In this document: piece by piece, positions 7,625-13,673 of the stretch
How the letters are laid out: each line of letters begins with the position of its first letter
Numbering within the stretch: the stretch's first letter is position 1
Source: Thermoplasmatota archaeon
GTDB lineage: Archaea; Thermoplasmatota; Thermoplasmata; GCA-020350865; JAUVCJ01
NCBI GenBank assembly: GCA_030595765.1
Contig: JAUVCJ010000030.1
Span: 1 to 15,333, forward strand
Length of the DNA: 15,333 nucleotides
Direction: 5' to 3'
Program-made: the position numbers and the translations under genes
The notes under the pieces: generated by a model
The model's database searches: none
What the model was told of the DNA's origin: nothing
Seen by the model: the letters and a program-made list of their open reading frames with translations, nothing else

Positions 7625-7647
7625 ACACCAAAAACGATGGTGTTTTT
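7625..7647 (+). terminator. Hairpin with T run
   Basis: ACACCA (7625-7630) pairs with TGGTGT (7638-7643) across a 7-nt loop, and TTTTT follows directly. It looks like a bacterial-type intrinsic terminator on the plus strand, about 250 nt beyond the serS stop. Archaea usually need only the T run, so the hairpin may be incidental. Confidence 0.35.
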
Positions 7648-7681
7648 AAGGTGTAACTGTGGTGATAATACCTACTGGGTT

Positions 7682-7821
7682 GGAGAGCGCATAATTGGAT
7701 TGAGCAGAATGTGGTAAGCTTAAGCACTATGTGGATAGCTTGAAAAGAGTATCGTTTGATTGGCAAGTGCCTTGTTAGCTTTAGCATAGTGTGGCTAGCT
7801 TGGGCAGTATGTGCCAGTAAT
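7682..7821. repeat. Degenerate 20-bp tandem repeat, about seven units
   Basis: Cutting the sequence every 20 nt from 7682 gives units that line up without gaps. Units 7702-7721, 7722-7741, 7762-7781 and 7782-7801 all end in AGCTT, and most share a centre like ATGTGG. A rough consensus is RRGCAGTATGTGGNTAGCTT. Units 7682-7701, 7742-7761 and 7802-7821 are more diverged. The array lies between the 3' ends of two convergent genes. No spacers occur between units, so it is not a CRISPR array. Its function is unknown. Confidence 0.6.
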
Positions 7822-7858
7822 TGATTGACTTGAGGATAATAGCTTCAATATGGAGATA

Positions 7859-9373
7859 TCATCGCTTCTTGTGCCTCTCATCTCTCATAAATTCTTTTTC
7901 CATTATAGATTTATTATTCTTCTCCCATTGTTGCTCTGGAGTTTTGACTAGACTCCGCTTAGGAGCAGTAAATACATCTTCAGGAGTGAACGATCTTGCT
8001 GTGACTGGATGAGATTCCTTTAGAAATACAGGTTCCACTGGTTCCGGGCACTCCACCTGACCCTTCTTTCTCTCGTAGTAAATAACAGCCATGGTTGTGG
8101 ATGCAACGGTCATGACGATGATCATGAACGTGATGTTGAGGAACTGAGCTTGAAAAGGAGCCATCAAAGTGTGGTAATCAATGTTTATCGTAGGGTCGAA
8201 ATATGCCACAGTAAACGGGAGGGAAGCAAGAACTGCTTGAGCCAAACCTCTAGCGGACATTGACCAGATAGCTCCTTTGTCAGCCTCACTTTCAGGGTGG
8301 AGCTTGACAGTAACGATCGAGCCCATGTATCTAATAAGCTGGATGGCAATGAACATCAACACGACACCTATCAGGACCAGCGTAAAGGTATTATTGAGAT
8401 TGCCAAGGGCTGGAATTAGCGAAGTAACGTTCAGGTTTGTGAGCTGAAGACTGAAAACCGCTCCAAGATAAACAAAAAAGTAGGTTCTTATCAGGAATGT
8501 TATCTCCTCGTGAACTTCCTTTACTTGCTCGCTGAACACAAGCGGCTCTTCTACTCTGAACATGGCTCCGATGTCATGACGATTGGATAGCACCACTCCA
8601 AAAATCAACACTGCCATGGGGCCGGAGCCTCTTAGAGCCTCTACTATCCCATACAGCAAGAACATGGCTCCAAGCGTAATAATGAACGAGAATCTCATAC
8701 CTTGGAATTTTGTGTTGAGCCGTAGCCACATGAAGCCACCAAGAGCTCCTCCTAAAAGTGCTATCAGAAAGGCACTTACCAGGTAACCAATAACCCCCAC
8801 TATGCCAGTATTCTCAGAACCATGAGCTATAATGTCTATGAGCGAGATCGCAAGAATTATAGATAATACATCAACCAAAACAGACTCCAGGACCAGTAGG
8901 GTCCTTGTCTCTTCGGATATGTTCATTCCCTTGACCACGGTAATTACCACTGCTCCAGAAATGCCACCAATGATCGTTCCCAGTAGCAACCCTACCACAA
9001 ATGGGTAACCAAGAATAACAAAGGCTATCAAAGTTACAGCAAGGACGGTTGCAACAAAGATGATGGTCGAATGGATTATTGCAATCTTTAACTTGCGCAG
9101 GACAGTTGCAAAGTTGAGGTTCAACCCCCCCTCGAACAGGATCATCAAAAGAGCCAGAGTGGTGAAATAAGGAGCGATAGTCCCCAAAGACGATGCACTT
9201 ATCAACGGAGTTCCAAATATCATGGCATCAATAGGCCCCAAGAGAAGTCCAATGAAAACAAGTAAAAGTATGTCAGGCACCTTTGTCTTATCAAACATCT
9301 TAACTCCAAGATATCCAATGAAAATGATCACACCCAGTAGCGTGAAACCAAGATACACTTGTACTCCACTCAT
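7859..9373 (-). CDS. CPA-type cation/proton antiporter
   Basis: The 504-residue membrane protein has about 12-13 hydrophobic helices (residues 5 to about 430) and a charged cytoplasmic tail of about 70 residues. It should exchange Na+ or K+ for protons across the membrane, serving pH and ion balance. The family signature FEGGLNL is at 80-86. The ion-binding pair of helices appears as GGISGAVV (136-143) and ESVLVD (163-168), with Asp168 kept. Typical NhaP/CvrA proteins have a Thr-Asp-Pro motif and Asn-Asp at these sites; here the first Asp and the Asn are absent, so ion choice is uncertain. No good Shine-Dalgarno site precedes the ATG. A TTTTAATAA box (9402-9410) would allow a near-leaderless transcript. 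Confidence 0.85.
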   Translation of the reverse strand: MSGVQVYLGFTLLGVIIFIGYLGVKMFDKTKVPDILLLVFIGLLLGPIDAMIFGTPLISASSLGTIAPYFTTLALLMILFEGGLNLNFATVLRKLKIAIIHSTIIFVATVLAVTLIAFVILGYPFVVGLLLGTIIGGISGAVVITVVKGMNISEETRTLLVLESVLVDVLSIILAISLIDIIAHGSENTGIVGVIGYLVSAFLIALLGGALGGFMWLRLNTKFQGMRFSFIITLGAMFLLYGIVEALRGSGPMAVLIFGVVLSNRHDIGAMFRVEEPLVFSEQVKEVHEEITFLIRTYFFVYLGAVFSLQLTNLNVTSLIPALGNLNNTFTLVLIGVVLMFIAIQLIRYMGSIVTVKLHPESEADKGAIWSMSARGLAQAVLASLPFTVAYFDPTINIDYHTLMAPFQAQFLNITFMIIVMTVASTTMAVIYYERKKGQVECPEPVEPVFLKESHPVTARSFTPEDVFTAPKRSLVKTPEQQWEKNNKSIMEKEFMRDERHKKR

Positions 9374-9562
9374 CGCATCGAAACCCAGATTGCCATTGCC
9401 GTTATTAAAACTTGCATTTTGGTATCTATTTGGGAATTTGGTGGAAAAAGACTATTTTATATTGAACATCCGGGTCAATGGTTGATGTTGCATTGAGCAT
9501 TTTGGCTACAAGATTATGTTGTATCCCATCAAGGACATCATCAATCGATTATTAGGTCACGT

Positions 9563-11440
9563 TTATTCCTGAATCCTCTTTCTGAATCCATCTATGATTA
9601 TCTTTCGAAGCTCTTTTTCCCCTTTTGCCTTCATCCATTTTCTGTCAAAATCAGGCTCTTCAACAACATTGGCGAACCACATCAAAGAATGAAGATAGAA
9701 ATTGTATTCATCGGATGTTGATATAACAAATATGATCGCTTTAGCTCGGGGTTGTTTGCTAGAGAATAAAATTCCTTTTTTGCATCTGACCAGAATGATG
9801 TTGAATTTATGGCGTTTAGGAATAATTAAGGTTGGCATTATAACACCAGGCTTGATCATTACGCTACCATCGTTCTCCCGTTCCAATAATAATGGAAATA
9901 TTTTATCCTCATCCACATCTATTAGGTCCTTGAGTATGTGAGTGATCCTTTTTGTGAATGCAATTGGAGGCATGTGAGCCCCTTTAAAATCGAGAACCAC
10001 AGCTTTTCGTATCATATCCTCAAATCTTCTTTCTGAGACATTGTCCCTTTCGATCAAGATCTCTCGCAGTTCTTCATCCAGAAGGTTGTCTGCGGACTTT
10101 TCCCCTGTAATTCGATGAATGATCCGCAATAATGCATATTCTCGCTTTATTTTTTTGTGCGCATAGCCATAATACCATGCTAGACTGCATAGAATAAAAA
10201 TTCCAACCACCATCAAAGGAATTGCACCCATTTGGAGAATGAGATATGAATATAATAGGATGCCAATTATTTGCAACCAAGGAAAAAATGGGGCCTTGTA
10301 CTTCGGCTTATAATGCTTTATGTTGCTAAAACGCATGAAAATAATAGCGAAATTTATAAATATGAATAGTAGCAACACGAGTGTTGAAGCCACCTTTACG
10401 ATGCCATATATATCCAAAAACAAGATCAGTCCGATCATAAAACTCGATGTGAATATCAAGGAATTGATTGGTATTCCCTTATCTGATATTTTTGTGAAAG
10501 ATGGTGGCAATAAATGATCCTTGCTCATAGCCATTGGGTACCGTGATGAGGAAAGTAACCCTGCATTTGCTGTTGTTATAAAGGCTAGGATTGCTGCAAA
10601 TGACATGATAATTATGCCAGCGGGCCCAAGAAAGGCACCACCACTTAAAGACACAGGCATTAAAGAACTGGTTAAAGTGTCGTTGTCTAGTGTGCCGACA
10701 GTAACAAAGACCACTAAAAAATACAATATTGACACGCTTATCCATGAAAGTATCATTCCAAGAGGTATGTTTCGCATTGGATTTTTAACCTCTTCAGCAA
10801 CGCTACAGACCTTTGTCAGGCCCATGAACGATACGAAAACTAGTCCAGAGGTGGCAATGATGGGGCTGATGCCAAAAGGCGTGAAGGGAACAAAGTTAGA
10901 TGGCTCAATAAAGAAAAAACCTATCGTGACATAGAAAACAAGTATGCAAATGATGCATATGACCAGGATGTTCTGGATCTTGCTAGTATGCTTGACACCT
11001 CTCATGTTAAGCAATGTAAATACCACGCAAAACGCAATTGCTATGATCTTGATGTGTATTTGGGTAATTCCAGGATTGAATAGTTGGACAAATGCACCTA
11101 TGCCTATCAATGCAAAAGCTGTTTTAGCTGTGAAAGAAAACCACGAAGCTAGCCCACCAATGGTCCCGATGGTAGGCCCCATGCTTCTATCGATGAAAAA
11201 GAAGTCGCCGCCTGCTTTTGGCATGGCTGTTGTAAGCTCTATTTTTGAAAATAACGTTGGAATCATAATGATGCTGGCAATGATATATGAAATTATTACA
11301 GAAGGACCAGTATTAGCATATGCAATACTAGGTAAAATGAATATTCCTGAGCCTATCATTGCCCCAGTTGCAATGCAAAATACTTCAAGGAGGCCTAGGT
11401 GTTTCTTTAACTTCATTTCAATCTTTCCAAATTTATGCAT
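9563..11440 (-). CDS. APC-family amino-acid permease with C-terminal EIIA-like domain
   Basis: The protein is 625 residues from the ATG at 11440. Residues 14 to about 428 form an APC-superfamily transporter with about 12 helices and the helix-1 motif GAMIGSGIF at 26-34; the substrate is probably an amino acid, unknown which. Residues from about 470 to the end resemble a PTS EIIA (fructose/mannitol type) domain: LLLEREN, GSVMIKPGVIMPTLIIP and a later HSLMWFANVV. The phospho-accepting His of EIIA (usually I-P-H) is replaced by Thr537, so the domain is more likely a regulatory sensor than a phosphocarrier. The start is uncertain: a TTG at 11443 and an ATG at 11416 (MKLKKHLGLL, with a weak GGAAAG upstream) are alternatives. 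A TATA-like ATTAAATAAT lies at 11491-11500. Confidence 0.8.
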   Translation of the reverse strand: MHKFGKIEMKLKKHLGLLEVFCIATGAMIGSGIFILPSIAYANTGPSVIISYIIASIIMIPTLFSKIELTTAMPKAGGDFFFIDRSMGPTIGTIGGLASWFSFTAKTAFALIGIGAFVQLFNPGITQIHIKIIAIAFCVVFTLLNMRGVKHTSKIQNILVICIICILVFYVTIGFFFIEPSNFVPFTPFGISPIIATSGLVFVSFMGLTKVCSVAEEVKNPMRNIPLGMILSWISVSILYFLVVFVTVGTLDNDTLTSSLMPVSLSGGAFLGPAGIIIMSFAAILAFITTANAGLLSSSRYPMAMSKDHLLPPSFTKISDKGIPINSLIFTSSFMIGLILFLDIYGIVKVASTLVLLLFIFINFAIIFMRFSNIKHYKPKYKAPFFPWLQIIGILLYSYLILQMGAIPLMVVGIFILCSLAWYYGYAHKKIKREYALLRIIHRITGEKSADNLLDEELREILIERDNVSERRFEDMIRKAVVLDFKGAHMPPIAFTKRITHILKDLIDVDEDKIFPLLLERENDGSVMIKPGVIMPTLIIPKRHKFNIILVRCKKGILFSSKQPRAKAIIFVISTSDEYNFYLHSLMWFANVVEEPDFDRKWMKAKGEKELRKIIIDGFRKRIQE

Positions 11441-11535
11441 CAAGGTGTCAGCATCATGCCTAAACCAGTGAATAACCCCAATGAATGAGGATTATTTAAT
11501 CATACCTCAGCAGAGTCTATTGCGTAAATATTGCT

Positions 11536-11727
11536 TCACTTGTACGCCTTTATGAAGGCAGCGATAGACCGATCATAGGTTCTCTCTGCCTCAGGCGGGA
11601 ACAGACATCCAGGAATTTCGCCTAGCCTTCGGTGATATGCGATGCACTCGCAGCAGATCCCGCGTTTGTCACAAGTAGTGTAGGTGCAGGTACAGGTGCT
11701 TGCGTTCTCCTCTTTTTTACATTCCAT
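11536..11727 (-). CDS. DUF6485 small cysteine-rich protein
   Basis: The 63-residue protein begins MECKKEEN and contains eight cysteines (3, 12, 14, 19, 25, 26, 28, 41) followed by a conserved-looking PPEAERTYDRSIAAFI. This matches my memory of the DUF6485 family of anaerobic archaea and bacteria, whose function is unknown. The cysteine spacing (CTC, then CCEC) suggests it binds a metal ion or an iron-sulfur cluster. A strong GGAGG lies 8 nt upstream of the ATG. It appears monocistronic: the APC gene downstream has its own promoter-like sequence, and tRNA-Asp lies upstream. Confidence 0.8.
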   Translation of the reverse strand: MECKKEENASTCTCTYTTCDKRGICCECIAYHRRLGEIPGCLFPPEAERTYDRSIAAFIKAYK

Positions 11728-11795
11728 GTTAATCCTCCTAAGTTTTCAATTCTTGAATGGATAATGTAATAGCTCCAGTTTAATGTTAAATTCTT

Positions 11796-11835
11796 CTTTG
11801 GTTTTAAAAATTGAGCGCCCCGACGGGAATTTGAA
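11796..11835. repeat. Direct repeat of the tRNA-Asp 3' end, copy 1
   Basis: This 40-nt block matches 11893-11932 at 39 of 40 positions (G at 11815 versus T at 11912), with an offset of 97 nt. It covers the last 20 nt of tRNA-Asp (T-loop part, T-stem and acceptor 3' strands, discriminator) plus 20 nt of 3' flank including the terminator-like T run. The sequence upstream of this copy does not make a tRNA. Confidence 0.85.
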
Positions 11836-11875
11836 ACGCTAAGCTCTGGTTGCCAGAGCCGCTCTCAAATTCCCG
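11824..11875. repeat. Nested inverted repeat beside the copied tRNA end
   Basis: CGGGAATTTGA (11824-11834) is perfectly inverted at 11865-11875, an 11-bp stem made of tRNA T-arm sequence. Inside it GCTCTGG (11843-11849) pairs with CCAGAGC (11853-11859) over a 3-nt loop. The 17-nt inner part can also be drawn as a 5-bp stem with a 7-nt loop, the size of an anticodon arm, but U33 is missing. Confidence 0.7.
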
Positions 11876-11892
11876 GTAAGATCTCAATTTGC

Positions 11893-11932
11893 CTTTGGTT
11901 TTAAAAATTGATCGCCCCGACGGGAATTTGAA
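11893..11932. repeat. Direct repeat of the tRNA-Asp 3' end, copy 2 (functional gene copy)
   Basis: This is the partner of the block at 11796-11835. Here the repeat forms the real 3' end of tRNA-Asp and its downstream flank. Confidence 0.85.
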
Positions 11933-12033
11933 TCCCGGTCCCTGGCTTTCTGTAGCGCCGCATACAGGATTAGTGGAATCCATGATTTTGCGCTACGACA
12001 GGCCAGGATGATAGGCCGCTACACTATCGGGGC
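11913..12033 (-). tRNA. tRNA-Asp(GUC) with a 48-nt intron at position 37/38
   Basis: The acceptor strands GCCCCGA/TCGGGGC pair over 7 bp with discriminator G73; CCA is not encoded. The T arm is CGGGA, loop TTCAAAT, TCCCG. The anticodon arm is CTGGC/GCCAG with loop CUGUCGA after splicing, so the anticodon is GUC (Asp). Exons are 12033-11996 and 11947-11913; the intron is 11995-11948. The intron forms a textbook bulge-helix-bulge: central helix CUGU/ACAG, 3-nt bulges CGU and AAA, inner helix AGCGC/GCGCU, outer helix CCUGGC/GCCAGG. Cutting after the second bulge base restores a 73-nt tRNA. No TATA box sits at the right distance from 12033. Confidence 0.95.
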
Positions 12034-12034
12034 A
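12024..12034. repeat. 11-nt repeat at the tRNA-Asp 5' end (gene copy)
   Basis: CTATCGGGGCA covers the first ten bases of tRNA-Asp plus one upstream base, and recurs exactly at 12122-12132, 98 nt away. Confidence 0.7.
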
Positions 12035-12071
12035 CGAGGTTTGCGAGTGACCCAGATAGTGTTCATCCGCA

Positions 12072-12118
12072 GTATGGCCGGAGGCCATACCAGGACACTA
12101 TGCGCCAATGGCGCATAG
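12072..12118. repeat. Two adjacent perfect hairpins upstream of tRNA-Asp
   Basis: GTATGGCC (12072-12079) and GGCCATAC (12083-12090) form 8 bp over a 3-nt loop. CTATGCGCC (12098-12106) and GGCGCATAG (12110-12118) form 9 bp over a 3-nt loop. ATAGTGT (12056-12062) can also pair with ACACTAT (12095-12101) around the first hairpin. They fill most of the 98 nt between the two copies of the tRNA 5' end. Confidence 0.75.
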
Positions 12119-12121
12119 GTG

Positions 12122-12132
12122 CTATCGGGGCA
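12122..12132. repeat. 11-nt repeat of the tRNA-Asp 5' end (upstream copy)
   Basis: This is an exact copy of 12024-12034. On the minus strand a TATA-like CTATACTA lies about 36 nt upstream of this copy, the spacing expected if a transcript began about 10 nt before it. The real tRNA start at 12033 has no such box. Confidence 0.65.
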
Positions 12133-12239
12133 TTGGATTTTCTACTTGAATCCAGTAGCCATAGTATAGAAAAGAAGTATTTCAAACTATTGGAATGCCT
12201 TGGCTTATAATGGCAATGTAATTGGAAATATTACAGGGC

Positions 12240-12246
12240 AAAAAAA
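12240..12246 (-). terminator. T7 run after tRNA-Arg
   Basis: The minus strand has seven T residues three nt after the tRNA-Arg discriminator base. This is a typical archaeal terminator and probably the end of the rpoE1-to-tRNA-Arg transcription unit. Confidence 0.5.
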
Positions 12247-12248
12247 TG

Positions 12249-12383
12249 CGGGCCAGTCGGGATTTCCGTTGACACCGAATTGCGATGCGATTTCGAACCC
12301 GAGTTTGAGGCTCCGGAGGCCCCAGTGATATCCATTGCAGTCAGGGCAGGTTCCTCCTGCCAAGATAGCTACACTACTGGCCC
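12249..12383 (-). tRNA. tRNA-Arg(CCG) with two introns, in the D loop and T loop
   Basis: Acceptor GGGCCAG/CTGGCCC pairs over 7 bp, with discriminator G. The anticodon arm is GGGGC, loop CUCCGGA, GCCUC, so the anticodon is CCG. Exons are 12383-12367, 12334-12292 and 12262-12249. Intron 1 (12366-12335, 32 nt) lies in the D loop: central helix GUAG/CUGC, bulges CUA and AAU, internal hairpin GGCAGG/CCUGCC. Intron 2 (12291-12263, 29 nt) lies at 59/60 in the T loop: central helix UUCG/CGGA, bulges AAA and AAU. Cutting after the second bulge base in each gives D loop AGCUUGGAUA and T arm TCGGG-TTCGAAT-CCCGA, a 74-nt normal tRNA. The flanking helices are weaker than canonical. It starts 20 nt after the rps27ae stop and is probably co-transcribed. 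Confidence 0.9.
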
Positions 12384-12403
12384 AGGAGTATGTATTTTTG
12401 GGC

Positions 12404-12634
12404 TCAATCTGTCAGGCTTGGAGCCGAGTCATCGCCAGTTCCACGAGACACTTTTGCGCCTTTGGGTGCTGGTTTCTCCTCAACCTTCTTTTTGAACTCA
12501 GTGTAGGAGCATTTTCCACAGGATATCCGATCCTTGTGCACTGCCAGGAAAACTCCTCTACCGCATTTGGGGCATTCTCGCCTTGTGCGCTTTAGAATGT
12601 TACCCTCAATCTGATAAATATCTCTCTTTGCCAA
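12404..12634 (-). CDS. rps27ae: 30S ribosomal protein S27ae
   Basis: This small-subunit zinc-ribbon protein (76 residues) has Cys21, Cys24, Cys39 and Cys42 and the family sequence VFLAVHKDR-SCGKCSYTEF. A 25-residue polar tail extends past the usual end. The start is taken as TTG at 12634: GGAGTGA lies just upstream and the product begins MAKRDIYQIEGN, as in relatives. The GTG at 12640 overlaps the S24e stop codon and has no room for a ribosome site. It is the last protein gene of the information-processing operon. Confidence 0.9.
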   Translation of the reverse strand: MAKRDIYQIEGNILKRTRRECPKCGRGVFLAVHKDRISCGKCSYTEFKKKVEEKPAPKGAKVSRGTGDDSAPSLTD

Positions 12635-12636
12635 GT

Positions 12637-12954
12637 TCACTCCCCCTTATCCTCGCCTTCCTTCTTTTTCTTCTCAAAGAGGCCGTTGCGCTTGAGCACT
12701 GATTCTCTTTCTATCTTCTGGGCGGTTTTTTTGTTGGCATATATCTTTGCGTAACCAATGGTTACTGCAATTCCAAACTTTGAGTCCATGTTGTTGACCA
12801 GTATCTTCTCCTTAGGCTCTCCAAGTTGAGACGATATGGCTTCCCGAACCTCTTTGCGGGTTGGGGTCTTGGCCTGGTCATGGGCAATTTTAAACCTTAT
12901 CTCTGTTCGTTCGAGCAGGACGTTTTCCTCTTTTGAAAGAATCTCTAACTGCAT
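12637..12954 (-). CDS. rps24e: 30S ribosomal protein S24e
   Basis: The 105-residue protein has the full S24e pattern: an N-terminal beta strand (EILSKEENVLLERTEIRF), TPTRKEVREAI at 31-41, the core ILVNNMDSKFGIAVTIGYAKIYANK and a Lys/Glu-rich tail. It is part of the 30S subunit. Its ATG overlaps the end of the dephospho-CoA kinase gene by 10 nt, showing tight translational coupling. The S24e-S27ae pair is conserved in archaea. Confidence 0.95.
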   Translation of the reverse strand: MQLEILSKEENVLLERTEIRFKIAHDQAKTPTRKEVREAISSQLGEPKEKILVNNMDSKFGIAVTIGYAKIYANKKTAQKIERESVLKRNGLFEKKKKEGEDKGE

Positions 12955-13514
12955 TTTAATTCCTCTGTCATCGCTTCCATGATTGCCATTGATCTCGATT
13001 TGTTCTCATTGTCGACCGTTACCACAACCATTCCCCGATCTGGTTGGCCGTAAACGACCTTTGTTCCGAGGGGAGCCAGTACTATGCAAACAAGGGAGGC
13101 CAGGTCTTCCTCGCCTTCTACCTCAATGCGTGTGGTTTTGGTTCTAACGAGCGCTTCCTGGATTGCTTTCCAGAGTGCTCGCGTAATCGCCCCCGAAGGG
13201 TTCATCACTTTTATGCTTTTCTCCCCGAACTGGGACAAATGCTCCCATCTATCATCGGTTTTTTCTTCCAAACCTGACCTTTTTGTCTGGTTGTCATGTA
13301 TAATAATTTTAGGAGTTATACCAATCGCTAAGAGTTCGCTTGAGCATACATCGCCAACAGCTATGAATTGATCATTGCTACTAAGATGTTCAGGAGCCTC
13401 TTTGTTGGTTATTATCGGTCCCCAGGGTTTTGCAAGGGCCTTGCGAAGGCCTGTTGGCAAAAAAATGGCATCTGCGGAATTGGGCTCAGCGAACCTTGAG
13501 AGCATACTGCCCAT
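12945..13514 (-). CDS. GTP-dependent dephospho-CoA kinase (DUF359 family)
   Basis: This archaeal enzyme performs the last step of coenzyme A synthesis, phosphorylating dephospho-CoA with GTP (family of Thermococcus TK1697). The 189 residues contain LPTGLRKALAKPWG (19-32), VGDVCS (53-58), HDNQTKR (73-79), NPSGAITRALW (105-115), EGEEDL (133-138) and GQPDRG (156-161), all at conserved family positions; the acidic residues in these blocks are the likely catalytic and metal-binding set. The gene overlaps spt4 by 29 nt if the first ATG is used; an ATG at 13505 is an alternative. GGGGAT upstream slightly favours 13514. Its place between Spt4 and S24e is a known euryarchaeal arrangement. Confidence 0.88.
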   Translation of the reverse strand: MGSMLSRFAEPNSADAIFLPTGLRKALAKPWGPIITNKEAPEHLSSNDQFIAVGDVCSSELLAIGITPKIIIHDNQTKRSGLEEKTDDRWEHLSQFGEKSIKVMNPSGAITRALWKAIQEALVRTKTTRIEVEGEEDLASLVCIVLAPLGTKVVYGQPDRGMVVVTVDNENKSRSMAIMEAMTEELKCS

Positions 13515-13671
13515 CGTGGTTAATCCCCAGTTGTTTGGCGATCTCCGAGAATTTAGGCTCCATTACTATAAGGTAGCCAGTCCATTCCTTGGACGTTTCC
13601 CCGTTGCATAATGGGCATTTTTCGTTCTCGGTAATGAAACTACATTCTTTACAGGCCTTAGGTGTTATCAT
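13486..13671 (-). CDS. spt4: Transcription elongation factor Spt4 (RNA polymerase subunit E'')
   Basis: The 61-residue protein binds Spt5 and stabilises elongating RNA polymerase. It has the four-Cys zinc site (Cys7, 10, 19, 22) and the typical EWTGYLIVMEPKFSEIAKQLG. The length is normal for the family. The gene starts 2 nt after the rpoE1 stop, so the two are translationally coupled, and its 3' end overlaps the dephospho-CoA kinase gene. Confidence 0.93.
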   Translation of the reverse strand: MITPKACKECSFITENEKCPLCNGETSKEWTGYLIVMEPKFSEIAKQLGINHDGQYALKVR

Positions 13672-13673
13672 CT

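Noticed and set aside
7682..7821. CRISPR array
   Set aside because: The 20-nt units abut one another with no spacers, are strongly diverged, and no cas genes are nearby.
10479..11471. Open frames on both strands inside the APC permease gene, including a 175-codon plus-strand frame
   Set aside because: They overlap clear APC-family helices in the minus frame and show no recognisable protein family or ribosome site.
11816..11888. A second complete tRNA downstream of tRNA-Asp
   Set aside because: The 3' 20 nt match tRNA-Asp, but no 5' acceptor strand pairs with them, the T stem cannot form on its 5' side and the would-be anticodon loop lacks U33. Treated as a remnant or duplication scar.
12059..12131. 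A complete tRNA starting at the upstream GCCCCGATAG copy
   Set aside because: Apart from the first ten bases the sequence is two hairpins with no D, anticodon or T arm and no matching 3' acceptor strand within 73 nt.
11796..12132. An integrated mobile element with attL/attR at tRNA-Asp
   Set aside because: The repeats enclose only about 97 nt each, and no integrase or other mobile-element gene is present in the window. A scar remains possible, but not an element.
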